From an uncultured Methanocorpusculum sp. (GTDB lineage: Archaea > Halobacteriota > Methanomicrobia > Methanomicrobiales > Methanocorpusculaceae), in contig NZ_OY764081.1 of assembly GCF_963667985.1 (NCBI RefSeq), positions 930,001 through 994,000 of the forward strand: 64,000 nt of DNA. The letters are read 5' to 3'. Every line of letters starts with the position of its first letter. Positions within the stretch are counted from its first letter, which is position 1. Position numbers and translations under genes: made by a program. Below, piece after piece: positions 47,401 to 56,073 of the stretch. The notes under the pieces were generated by a model. The model saw only the letters and a program-made list of their open reading frames with translations. It had not been told where the DNA came from and searched no databases.

Positions 47401-47654
47401 AGATGCGAAAACAGGCCGGTCTCGCCGTCGATGCAAAGATCAAAACCGACGTCGTCATCGACGATGCACGGGTCACGCCTCTGGTGGATTCGAAGCATGA
47501 CGTGATCGAATCCGAGGTCAGAGCAAACTGTCTCTGCATACGTGGACCGGAAGGTAAAGCCTGCGGATGCGGAGTTGCAGAAAAGGCAGACCTTGCAATG
47601 GACTGGGAGATCGATGATCTCAAAGTCAGAATCAGCATCGCAAAAGCAGAATAA
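44454..47654 (+). CDS. ileS: Isoleucyl-tRNA synthetase
   Basis: About 1066 residues, the long archaeal/eukaryotic form. HIGH appears as YIHLGTAWNK, the editing domain as WTTTPWTLPANVAVAV, and KMSKS is exact in GKKMSKSLGNN. The C-terminus contains the zinc-binding and anticodon regions (CLCIRGPEGKACGCG). GTG 44454 is preferred as start: it has gaggga at good spacing, and a TTG at 44436 has none. A TATA-like element (ttatgtataac near 44402) suits this start. The gene is fully open despite its length. Confidence 0.96.
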   Translation: MKEISESYVPAVVENEVREYWKANNTYRETRKLHESGKPWLFVDGPPYTTGYIHLGTAWNKILKDAILRYHSMTGQHIIERAGYDMHGLPIEVKVEEKLGFKNKADIEKYGVAKFIEECREFALTHKDLMSEQFKDLGTWMDFDDPYQTVDKGYIEAAWYTLKRCEEEMMLERGSRVVNWCPRCGTAIADAEVEYWDETDPSIFVKFPIQRAENEYLVIWTTTPWTLPANVAVAVGEEFVYAKCRAVKDGKSEDLWIAKDLAEQILKYGKYQDYSIIETKTGAELAGTKYISPLASAVPLQAQIEHRVVIADYVAMENTGMVHIAPGHGWDDYLVGMKENLPTVCPVDGNGNFTDDAGIFAGKYVKAPETNQEVIDVLGDAMHAVRKITHRYGHCWRCKTPIIYRATSQWFLKVKDIREKMLEEIADEVTWFPDWAGSARFHDWVEEARDWCISRQRYWGIPIPVWVCPVCNKYHVVGRYEELEQLSGQKMTDPHRPYVDDITIPCECGGTMKRIPDIFDVWYDSGIASWATLRFLEKTEDFGKYWPADFILEGHDQTRGWFYSQLALSTIAFGKAPYKSVLMHGFLLDAEGKKMSKSLGNNIAPEDVTKQFGVDVMRHYILSANAPWDDMRFSLEGIKTNHRMFNVLWNVYKFPLPYMALDGYKPATKDGVWDPSAVEDHISEFCREDRWLISRVNSLAEQVTKEMEVCNLHRASRPISTFILDELSRWYVQLVRPRMWLEEEAVSKMQAYDTMYYVMRRLVTIFAPFAPHITECMYQNLKCVGDLPSVHMVDWFSGSDSLRDPVLEEEMEIVQEFDEAVANARQNGKRKGRWPVGTVVVATDSEKVAGAVSAMNDMCCDRANARNVTVVKGVWDKLDWTAVPVMKVIGKQFGRDGPKVKAFIEEANGTELKASLLADGKVSMEKDGFAAELTKEHMTFEEKMQENIFSSPIDNGMIYVDVTLTPELEAEGYSREVIRRIQEMRKQAGLAVDAKIKTDVVIDDARVTPLVDSKHDVIESEVRANCLCIRGPEGKACGCGVAEKADLAMDWEIDDLKVRISIAKAE

Positions 47655-47741
47655 TTCCCTTCCTTTTTTTCAGGATCGGCATCCGCCGTACTAAAACACT
47701 TATTCCATCACGACCAATTCAGAATAACAGAAGGGATAGCC

Positions 47742-48750
47742 TTGAGTACAGTCGTCGTTTATAAATCGAAATACGGATCCACCGAACAGTATGCAAAATG
47801 GATCGCAGAAGAGCTGGGTGCAGACCTGAAAAGTGCGGAGCAGACCAAACTTGACGATCTGTTCCCCTACGACACGATCATTTACGGAGCGGGCGTTTAT
47901 GTCGGGTGTATCGCCGGCATCGCCCTGATCGCCGACAACTACGAACAGCTCAAGGACAAGAAGCTCATCGTCTTCACCGTCGGGCTGACCGACCCCGCGG
48001 AGAAAAGTAAATACATTGATCTCATAACAAAAAAATTTTTCCTGGACGATGAAAGACACCGTACCGGTTTTTCATTTCCGCGGAGCACTTGATTACAAAA
48101 AGATCGGGCTCGGCAACAAACTGATGATGAAGAAAATGAAGATCCCGGAGGCGGACTTCGTAAGCAAAGACCAGATCAAGCCGCTGCTTGCATCCCTCGG
48201 CTCAACAAAACCGGCAGACAAACCGGCAAGCACCACGACAAAAATCTACGACACACCAAGACTCACCATCGAAACCCGGCACGTCCATCTCCCAAACGGT
48301 AAAGACCGAAACTACCTCTTTGTCCAGCCGGTTCCGGCGGTCTGTATTCTCCCAACCGACGAGACCCATGTATACCTGATCAAACAGTACCGTGCGGTGA
48401 TCAAAGAGTACATCCTCGAGGTCCCGGCAGGAGGTATGGACAACGGAAGCGAGACCCCGCTCGAATGCGCAAAAAGGGAACTCGCAGAGGAAGCACGTCT
48501 CTCGGCAAAGGAGTTCGTCCCGAAAGGATACGTCTACTCGACGCCCGGATTCTGCACGGAAAAACTGTGGCTCTTCGAAGCACGGGGACTTGCTCCATGC
48601 GAAGACTGCGCAAGAGACGAGGATGAGATCATCGATGTCGTGAAAGTGCCCAAAGCCGAAGTTTTTGCCATGATCGACCGTGGAGAGATCGTCGATGCAA
48701 AAACGATCGCACTCCTGACAAGGTCGCTGGCGAATCTTAATAGTGACTGA
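47742..48750 (+). pseudogene. Flavodoxin-like domain joined to a Nudix hydrolase, split by a frameshift
   Basis: Frame 1 starts at TTG 47742 (aaggga upstream) and gives a flavodoxin domain (VVVYKSKYGSTEQYAKWI) to ITKKFFLDD and an early stop. One base fewer in A7/T5 (48030-48041) continues as NFSWTMKDTVPVFHFRGALDYKK, the expected flavodoxin C-terminus, and then without a stop into a Nudix domain: EVPAGGMDNGSETPLECAKR plus ELAEEARL, matching the Nudix box of ADP-ribose pyrophosphatases. The Nudix part may still be translated from ATG 48049. The fusion itself is unusual and may reflect a lost stop between two genes. Confidence 0.75.
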
Positions 48751-48772
48751 ATAGAAATATTATCCGACATCT

Positions 48773-49368
48773 ATGGATATGAAAAATGCAGTTAAATACC
48801 TGCTTTTCGATCAAAAGCAGTTCTTCGAAGAGGCTCCCAAAGGTCTTCTGATCCCGGCGCTGATCACGCTTCTCTATTCCCTGATATCAATCGCCTTCAT
48901 CATCCCCGGAGATGTCATGACAGCGGTCATTACCGTGATCGTAGGAGTGATCGGCATCTTCCTCTCCTGGGCAATTGTCGCCGGACTGTTTCTTGCCGGC
49001 GTAAAACTCCTCGGTTATGCGAAATGCACCTTCAAGCAGATGCTTGCAGTGACCGGCTACGCTTCGGCGATCCTCGCGATCGGGGCTCTCTTAAGCGGAC
49101 TTGTCGGACTCGTTGGAACGGTCGACCCCTTGTGAGTCTTGCCGTTCAGGGAGCGGTCCTCTTCTGGTCAATCCCGGTCTGGATTTTTGGTATCGCATCC
49201 ATCACCGAACTCCCGCCGAAAAAGGTCTTCACCTGCATCCTCATCCCGATCATTCTGATGATAGCAATGACTGTCGTCTCGTATATCCTCACGGCCTCGC
49301 TTACCGATAGCGCTGCACTCTACGCAGGTTCAGGTTCAGGATTAGGCTCAGAATTTAGAATGAGCTAA
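48773..49368 (+). pseudogene. Yip1-like integral membrane protein, frameshifted
   Basis: The first frame (ATG 48773, 120 codons) has three to four membrane helices (LLIPALITLLYSLISIAFII and following) and stops at TGA 49133. Adding one C to the C4 run at 49126-49129 continues VDPLVSLAVQGAVLFWSIPV and two more helices to TAA at 49366. The rebuilt 199-residue, five-helix protein resembles archaeal Yip1-domain proteins. It follows the Nudix stop by 22 bases. Confidence 0.7.
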
Positions 49369-49390
49369 TCTTCTCTCATCTTTTCTTTTT

Positions 49391-50491
49391 TTACAGCATA
49401 TCTTTGAGATGCTTTTCCTCGCCCGTCTCTGTCAGGATCTCCTGAGCGACCGGATCGAGAGCCAGCAAAAGATTGGGCATATGGACATACGCCGGGAACC
49501 GGTAGAAGAACTCCTGCACCAAAAGCTTGTTCATGATGAAAAGCAGGAACTCACGTTTCAGTTTCGGCAGGTCTCCAGGCTCTGAGACACTGACTCTTGG
49601 CAGAAGATCCTCGCGTAAGACCGAAAGATGATGCTCGTTTAGGGTATTCATCAGTTTTCTGCTCTCGACGCCCTGGAAATAGCGAAGGATCAGACCCTGG
49701 GTAATGAGGATCAGCGCGAGAAGGAGCGGATACTCTCCTGGAACAAGCGAGATGTCGCTCAGGAACTGACCGAGCGTCATGCCCGGGAAAAACATCGCCC
49801 CGACAATGATTAAACAAGTAAACAGACAGAATATCCCGACATACAGCCAGGCTTTGAGACCTTCGGGGGTGAAGACGTCATTTTCGGAAAGAGGTTTTCC
49901 CACGAAAAAGCCGGGCATGCCGGGTTTTGCTGCGGTGATCCTTGAATAAAAGATCAAAATCACACCGATCTGCACGACAAGCAGAGAAAACATCATCCAG
50001 TCGATCATGCCGAAGAATTTCATCACGACCGCACAGAGCAGATCGATCAGATACAGAATAGTGAAGCCTTTCACGAGAGGTTTGGTATTGATGAGAAAGG
50101 CGTTCCAGAAAAATTCGACCAGCGTCAACCGCTTTTTCCGCACGGTGCGGAGAATATTCGCGAGTCTGAGAAACTCTTTCAGATAGACCTGGAATTTTTT
50201 ATCGAAGATGTTGATTTTTGCGTCCGAGCCGACGGAGGGGATCATCATCAAAAAGAAGTAGAACATGTAGAGATAGAAGCTTCCTTCGATCCAGATCATC
50301 AGAATCTGACCGGGATTCAGGGATCTGAGAAGAGAAACAACTGCCGTGACCACAAGTACGGCGAGCGGGATCAGAGTCAGATACTTCGAGCGGACAAGCC
50401 TGTGTCTGCCGTCCTCGAGGATCTGTGCATACTCCTCTTCGACCCGGATCTGGTTCTCGATCCTGGTGACAAACTCCTCCTTATCATACAT
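49391..50491 (-). CDS. Hypothetical polytopic membrane protein
   Basis: From ATG 50491 about 366 residues. A charged N-terminal segment (YDKEEFVTRIENQIRVEEEY) is followed by about six membrane helices in two groups and a cytoplasmic C-terminal region of about 90 residues. I recognise no family. Longer in-frame starts run into the divergent permease's promoter and are unlikely. Confidence 0.65.
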   Translation of the reverse strand: MYDKEEFVTRIENQIRVEEEYAQILEDGRHRLVRSKYLTLIPLAVLVVTAVVSLLRSLNPGQILMIWIEGSFYLYMFYFFLMMIPSVGSDAKINIFDKKFQVYLKEFLRLANILRTVRKKRLTLVEFFWNAFLINTKPLVKGFTILYLIDLLCAVVMKFFGMIDWMMFSLLVVQIGVILIFYSRITAAKPGMPGFFVGKPLSENDVFTPEGLKAWLYVGIFCLFTCLIIVGAMFFPGMTLGQFLSDISLVPGEYPLLLALILITQGLILRYFQGVESRKLMNTLNEHHLSVLREDLLPRVSVSEPGDLPKLKREFLLFIMNKLLVQEFFYRFPAYVHMPNLLLALDPVAQEILTETGEEKHLKDML

Positions 50492-50579
50492 AGGATAGCT
50501 ATTTTGTATGTATGAAATGCTGATAATTCTATTCATATAATAAGCTTTAACATAAAAGTACAACCAACAGGTGTTCATA

Positions 50580-52160
50580 ATGGCCGAGGGGGATGAGCCG
50601 ATCTTCAATGTCAACGACAATGTACCGCTGGGAACGACAGTTCTCACGATCCTCCAGCATTTCTTCGTTTTAGCGGTGTACATGACATATCCGGTGATCA
50701 TCAGCGATGCGATCGGCGGCTCGGCGGATCTGACGTTGTTTCTGATCAGTGCGACCCTGATCGGTTCGGGGATCGCGACGATCCTCCAGTCATTTTCGAA
50801 GACGGGAGCAGGCTATCTCCTGCCGATGGTCCCAAACTCTTCGTATCTGCCGGCTTCCCTTCTTGCTGCAACGGCCGGAGGACTGCCCCTTCTGTATGGA
50901 ATGCTGATCATCTCAGGACTGTTCGAGATGGTGATCAGCCGGTTCACGAAGTTTTTCCGGATCGTGTTCCCAAACGAAGTGACGGGTGTTGTGCTGTTCC
51001 TTCTGGGGATCGCTATCGTTCCGTTCGCATTTCCGCTGTTTTTCGGAAGCACGGACTCAGGACCCCTGGACCCGGCATCAACGGTCGTGGGCATCATTAC
51101 GCTGACCTCCACGATCCTTTTGAGTGTGATCCCGAAACGGTTCTTCAAGTTCTATGCTATCCTGATCGGTATCGTGATCGGGATGGCGGCATCCGTGTTT
51201 CTGGGAGTGTTCAAACTCGAGACCCTGCTCCAAATCACGAGCCTTTCGGTGTTCTGGATCCCGAACCCAATCGGGATCGTCTCGTATTCGTTCGAATTCG
51301 CGCTGCTGATCCCGTTTGCGATCGCGATGATCTGCGTGATGCTGAAGTCGGTCGGAAACATTTCGCTCCTGAACGCCTACACCAAAGAGGGCGAGAAGAA
51401 TACGCTGAAAAACGGGCTGATGTCGGAGGGTGCGGGGGTCGCGATCGCCGGAGCGTTGGGCGGAATCGGGATCGGATCGTCTTCGGGAGCGACGGGGCTC
51501 GTTGTCGGGACCGGGATCGCAGCAAAGCGGGTTGGGCTGGGTCTTGGGATCTTTCTGATCCTGTGCGGGTTTTTGCCGGCGATCGGCTGGGTGTTTCATA
51601 TTCTCCCTAAGCCGATCCTTGGAGCGACCCTTTTGTATGCGGTGACGTTTGTGATGGTAACCGGCATCCAGAGTATTTCGTCACGGATGCTTGATCCCCG
51701 GCGAAAGTTCGTGATGATACTGCCGATTTTGATCGGGGTCTCGTCGGCTGTGTGTCCGTATCTGTATGCTGACCTCCCGAAGACGTTGGCACTGTTCTTT
51801 GCATCGCCACTGACGTCCGGGTCGATGGCGGTTTTGATTCTCGGTCTTCTACTCAGAATCGGTATCAAAAAGCACCGGTCGTTCGATTTTTCGAAGGATG
51901 CGAATCTGCAGAGGTTTCTGATGGAATGCGGACGTCAGTGGACGCTTGAACGGATGCAGATGTTGTCGATTTCAAATCATCTGCAGAATCTGGCGGATGC
52001 CGGAGAGCCGGAGAGGCTGGAAATGAAGTTCGAACCGATCGGGATGCTTAGAGCAGAGATGGTTTTCAAAGAGCCCGTGGAGAATGTCCCGAAGATGAAA
52101 ATAAACGGGAATCTGGAGGCGGACGGGAGAGTGGTTAAAGCAAGCTATCAGCTGATGTGA
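50580..52160 (+). CDS. NCS2-family nucleobase:cation symporter (xanthine/uracil permease)
   Basis: About 526 residues with 12-14 hydrophobic segments. NCS2 marks include ILQHFFVLAVYMTYPVII, the conserved GGLPLLYGMLI helix, NEVTGVVLFLLGIAI and GALGGIGIGSSSGATGLVVG. The family takes up purine or pyrimidine bases with H+ or Na+. The last 80 or so residues (from about FSKDANLQRFLMECG) are a soluble extension not usual in NCS2 carriers. ATG 50580 is preferred over the GTG at 50571. Confidence 0.87.
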   Translation: MAEGDEPIFNVNDNVPLGTTVLTILQHFFVLAVYMTYPVIISDAIGGSADLTLFLISATLIGSGIATILQSFSKTGAGYLLPMVPNSSYLPASLLAATAGGLPLLYGMLIISGLFEMVISRFTKFFRIVFPNEVTGVVLFLLGIAIVPFAFPLFFGSTDSGPLDPASTVVGIITLTSTILLSVIPKRFFKFYAILIGIVIGMAASVFLGVFKLETLLQITSLSVFWIPNPIGIVSYSFEFALLIPFAIAMICVMLKSVGNISLLNAYTKEGEKNTLKNGLMSEGAGVAIAGALGGIGIGSSSGATGLVVGTGIAAKRVGLGLGIFLILCGFLPAIGWVFHILPKPILGATLLYAVTFVMVTGIQSISSRMLDPRRKFVMILPILIGVSSAVCPYLYADLPKTLALFFASPLTSGSMAVLILGLLLRIGIKKHRSFDFSKDANLQRFLMECGRQWTLERMQMLSISNHLQNLADAGEPERLEMKFEPIGMLRAEMVFKEPVENVPKMKINGNLEADGRVVKASYQLM

Positions 52161-52188
52161 GATGAGAGACAGCGTGAGGTAACGGATT

Positions 52189-52732
52189 TTACAAAAATCG
52201 GTGATGATGGATATTTTTGATGAGTTTTTTGCGAAGCCTCTGTAATTCAACATCGGAGTGCCGAAGCGTCAGCATAAGGATATTTTTGAGGGGGCGGGTT
52301 ATATTATCGAACTTCCGCAATGCGAGAACGGCATTATTCTGGGTTTCAATGGCAGATGCCGGCCTGTTCAAATTCTGCAGCAGTATTGGCAAAATCCCGT
52401 GCATATACCGCCCGTTCATCTGCCGATATCGGATTGTCCTGGATGGAGTAGATTTTGCCGAGCAGGGCGCTCATGCATTTTACATGTCTGTTGTACCCCT
52501 CCCGGGAGGTGTCGAGTAGCATGGTCAGGTCGGTTTCTTTCTTGGACCGGAGATTGGATAAACTGTAGATCACGGTACCAGTCGTGATACCGGATCCAAG
52601 GGCCAAAGACATTTCTGTCCACCAGGGGATCTCGACAAAGAAGAGGAGGCCGGAGAGTGAGAATAATACTACGATGAGAAGAATAAGAAAATATCCCCAG
52701 GTTCCAATGCGTGAATCAGTAAGTCTTGACAT
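52189..52732 (-). pseudogene. Two-TM membrane protein, frameshifted
   Basis: From ATG 52732 the frame has two adjacent membrane helices (FLILLIVVLFSLSGLLFFVE and EMSLALGSGITTGTVIYSL) and a helical cytoplasmic part to FEQAGICH and a stop at 52346. Deleting one of the two G at 52351-52352 (C on the coding strand) continues as IETQNNAVLALRKFDNI to 52189. The 180-residue rebuilt protein has no recognised family. Confidence 0.6.
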
Positions 52733-53222
52733 GATTTTTCCCGGAATTGGCTCAATAGTCAGTGATATTGTTCTGGGATGACAAAAAGATACCGGAGGGG
52801 AAGGATGAGGAAGAAAACATAGAGGTTTCCATTATCCAACTGTCTCTTTTGCAAGGTGACGGGTTGTGTTTTTTGTAATGATCACTCGTTTGGACCGGCT
52901 GCCGGAGGGGTTAGCTTCCAGCGGTCGGTGGTTTATTGGAGCAGCCGATCCTGAAATAGGGGTGTTGAGGTCAACGAAAGGAAGATCAGGGGCTACCAAA
53001 TTACACATCAACGCGAGATGATATAAACCCCCAACCGCGCGGTGCGATAATGCTCAAAAATGGTGAGATGGGGGTGGTCTGTGATTGGGGAAGGGGGATA
53101 TTGCTGTAGAGATTGTTCGTATAATCTCTGGTTAATATTCTTAAGAGAGAATTTTTGTAAATGCAGTATTAGTGCCAACATTAATTTGTCTCAACACTAA
53201 GAGTATTACTATCAGGACAATA
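52733..53222. other. Intergenic stretch before the defence-like pair
   Basis: No gene is seen in about 490 bases. The block 52880-53095 is G-rich on the plus strand; accggctg (52898-52905) and cagcggtcggt (52919-52929) can pair with a bulge. A possible TATA (gatataaa near 53020) precedes it. It could encode a structured RNA, but I recognise none. The sequence turns AT-rich toward 53150. Confidence 0.4.
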
Positions 53223-54401
53223 ATGACGAAAATTGAGTGGATTGAGATAGAGAATTTCCGTGGCATATCCCATCTTCGATATGAGCCTAAGCAGGTTAAC
53301 CTCTTGATTGGGCGGAATAATTCCGGGAAGACCATTATACTGGACGCGATTTATGCTAATCTTTTCGGGAAGTATGATACAGCTGATGGATTGAAGGAAT
53401 TATTTTATTAATATAACGTCAAGGTAGGTAATGATACAGCAGAGATAACATCGAATCTTCATCATAATATCTTATATGCACCGGATGTAGAACTTCCGGA
53501 TGAAATAACTGATGATATACATGAACTTTATTACAAATCCTTGAAAGAAATTTATGACAAATATAATTTCCCCCCCGAAACATTCAATAAATTTTATGAT
53601 TTGATGATATCATATGTAGAGATTATCGCATCAGAATATGATGATAAGTTGATCCTGTATACTGACAGTGACTATGAGTTAAGGAAAGATACCGAATTTG
53701 AAAAAGAATATCGAAAATTAATAGACAATATTCACAACATACAAATGGAAAAAGAGGGTAAAACATTTGAATATAGGATTTTTTCGCGCGACCCTATTGA
53801 TAAATTTCTTACATCTATTCGAAAATACAATTGGAGGGATTATCCTGATAATGTAATTTTAATAGATCAAATTGATAAAATGAATGGACTTAATGGATAT
53901 GGTGATGATAAATATGAGGAGATACTGGTAGCATTAACTGATATCATAAAAGAATATGACATTGTTCCAGATTTAAAACAGCTTATGCCGTCAAGTGTGT
54001 TTTATTCAAAGAAAGACGGGAATACATATTCAATTCCTCTGGAGATGCATGGAACTGGGTTCTCCATACTGCTTATGTTATTACATAATCTCAATAAAGC
54101 AAAAGACGGCTATCTCCATATAGAAGAACCAGAAAATCATCTGCACCCGGGCTACATCAGAGTATTTGTTGAGCAGTTGATGAAACTTTCAAAGAAACTG
54201 AATGTTCAGGTGTTTATGACATCACAAAGTTACGACCTGATTAATGAACTTTCACGGTATCCTATGAATAAGGAGGAGGAGGATATGATTCAGATAACCA
54301 ATATTGTTCACCGGGACGGTGAGCATGAATTATATAATCACTCCCCATCAGATGCTTTGAATACTATAGATAAACTCATGATTGATCTGCGTGGTACGTG
54401 A
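53223..54401 (+). pseudogene. OLD/AAA-type ATPase with in-frame stop, putative defence gene
   Basis: ATG 53223 opens WIEIENFRGISHLRYEP and Walker A LIGRNNSGKTIILDAIYAN, as in SMC-like ATPases of the OLD/AAA15 group. After 62 codons (KELFY) a TAA at 53409-53411 interrupts, and the same frame continues to 54401 with the rest of the ATPase: MHGTGFSILLMLLHNL (signature region), YLHIEEPENHLHPGY (Walker B) and VQVFMTSQSYDLINEL. Without the stop it would be 392 residues. The next gene overlaps by four bases and encodes a TOPRIM-like protein, the usual layout of two-gene ATPase-nuclease defence systems. The region is visibly more AT-rich than its surroundings, suggesting transfer. Confidence 0.8.
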
Positions 54402-55006
54402 TGGGACGAAAAACGGTTATTCTTTGTGAGGGTGTTCATGACCTCACATTAATATCTCTGATTCTTGGCAGGCAGAAGAAAACATTCTGGGCTAAAAAAT
54501 GGGAAGAGATAGAAGAGTATTCACATAATACACCCCCAGAGACCACGGTTATTTCTGAGTTTATGGGCAGAAGGGGACAGGGAGTATCTTTTCTTATCAA
54601 GCAGGATAAGGATGTTGATTTCTGCATTGAGAGTTTCTGGAGTTTATATGAAAATTACAATGGGTATGATCTGAAGCTGATTATTGATTCAGACGGAGAA
54701 TCATCTATTCGTAAAATCAGACAGATGATGACTGGAAAGATTCGCAGGGATGTACTCCAGCAGAGTGAAGTTTGCCCCAATCTTTTGTGTTTTAAAAATT
54801 CTGAACGGAAACCTGCTGTCTTCTTGTATCCTAGAATAGATGAGAGAGAAACTGGCAAACTGACAGAGCTGGTTAAGGAGGCGGAATGTGGCAATCTTGC
54901 AGGATGTCGCAACGAGGAGGGAAGAACGGAGATGCTGAAAGATTATCTTGAGAAGCGCCATGAATGGCTAGACGATGTCGAGACTTTTTTTAATGGAGTG
55001 ATCTAG
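54398..55006 (+). CDS. TOPRIM-like (DUF4435/OLD-nuclease-like) partner of the ATPase
   Basis: A 202-residue protein (GTG 54398 or ATG 54401) starting MGRKTVILCEGVHDLTLISL, with the TOPRIM-type Glu in CEGVHD and a later acidic LIIDSDGESS that may be the DxD metal site. The combination with an upstream AAA15 ATPase resembles PARIS (AriA-AriB) or split OLD/Gabija-like systems; AriB is DUF4435. The assignment to one of these is inference. The gene is open, but its ATPase partner carries a nonsense codon, so the system is probably inactive unless read through. Confidence 0.65.
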   Translation: MMGRKTVILCEGVHDLTLISLILGRQKKTFWAKKWEEIEEYSHNTPPETTVISEFMGRRGQGVSFLIKQDKDVDFCIESFWSLYENYNGYDLKLIIDSDGESSIRKIRQMMTGKIRRDVLQQSEVCPNLLCFKNSERKPAVFLYPRIDERETGKLTELVKEAECGNLAGCRNEEGRTEMLKDYLEKRHEWLDDVETFFNGVI

Positions 55007-55374
55007 CGCTCAAAAATTGAGGATTTCAACATACTCTCCAAACGGATTATATGTTTACAATCGTATTTCCCACATATAATCCCGGCACACGTGCGAAAGA
55101 AAAACAATACCTCCGATAAAAGTCCGATCGGACGGGCGGAAAATATAATATACCGCTTCTTATGCCAGGCAAATCTCTCTCTCTCGTACTAAATACAAAT
55201 ATAATAATAAAAGACAACACGTGTGAAATAAAAGCGATTGATGAGAGAATTTTCTTCCCGTAATTACTTACGGACGGACGGAAAGTTACCCCCATACGGA
55301 TCTTGTATCACACGTCTGATGCATTAAGATAGAACGAGTCCGGTTTTCTAAAAGACGATGGGCTTTACCCCAGA
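55007..55374. other. Intergenic stretch after the defence-like pair
   Basis: About 370 bases, mostly AT-rich, with no convincing gene. It holds a perfect 12-bp palindrome GTCCGATCGGAC (55122-55133), a (CT)5 run near 55172, and ggacgg words on both sides (55134 and 55273). These may be remains of a mobile-element edge, but no transposase or attachment site is recognisable. Confidence 0.4.
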
Positions 55375-55878
55375 TCACTGCAGCTCTTTCTCGCCCATAT
55401 AAAAACCCTTTACCAGCGAATTTTGCGTAAACTTGGCTGTTTCCAGTGTCGAACAAAGTTTATCCGCAAGACACAAAACCCAGCCTTCTCGGAACTTTGG
55501 CGGGGTCGGCGTCAACGGAAACATATGGCGGAGAATCATATCCTGCTCGACTGTGGTCAGAGAAAAATCATCCATCGCATTCTGCAAAGCACACTTCGGA
55601 TGCGTGAACCCGTGCAGACGGTGTCCGGGATCCGGGACATGCCAGTCGTAAAAGAAGTAGTCGTGAAGCAGGGCACCACGGATAAGAGATTCGCGATCCA
55701 CCGAGAGACCCATCTTATCTGCAAGCAGACAGCTGACCCGGGCCACAGCCACACAGTGATCGTAAACGTTCGTGTCTCCATGCTGCATAAACTGTTTTGT
55801 TTCAAGCAGGCGGGATGCCTCGCATGAGGAGAGGATCTGCTGGAGAAGTGCTTCGTTTTCAGGGAGAGGAGTATTCAT
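55375..55878 (-). CDS. HD-domain phosphohydrolase
   Basis: From ATG 55878 about 167 residues. HD-domain metal ligands are visible: His in VYDHCVAVARVS, the His-Asp pair in GALLHDYFFYDWH, and Asp in CLADKLCSTLE. Such proteins hydrolyse nucleotides or related phosphates. The longer in-frame extension to 56007 runs across the divergent gene's promoter and is not supported. Confidence 0.83.
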   Translation of the reverse strand: MNTPLPENEALLQQILSSCEASRLLETKQFMQHGDTNVYDHCVAVARVSCLLADKMGLSVDRESLIRGALLHDYFFYDWHVPDPGHRLHGFTHPKCALQNAMDDFSLTTVEQDMILRHMFPLTPTPPKFREGWVLCLADKLCSTLETAKFTQNSLVKGFYMGEKELQ

Positions 55879-56073
55879 CATTGGGGGGTTGGAAAAGCAG
55901 TGTGCTATTGCAAAACTGCTCCCGATATTTGTGTCCTTAGTGTTAGCTACATGAGGAGAAAAACTTGGTCCACTCGGGAAACCAATTTTCGCATGGAACC
56001 TTCGCAAAAATCATCAGCCCCCCACAGAACCTATAAACCAGAAGAGCAGCAAAAAACATATCACCATTTCCCC

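Noticed and set aside
55047..55295. 82-codon minus-strand frame after the defence-like pair
   Set aside because: AT-rich stretch without start signal or recognisable family; it spans the palindrome and a CT run.
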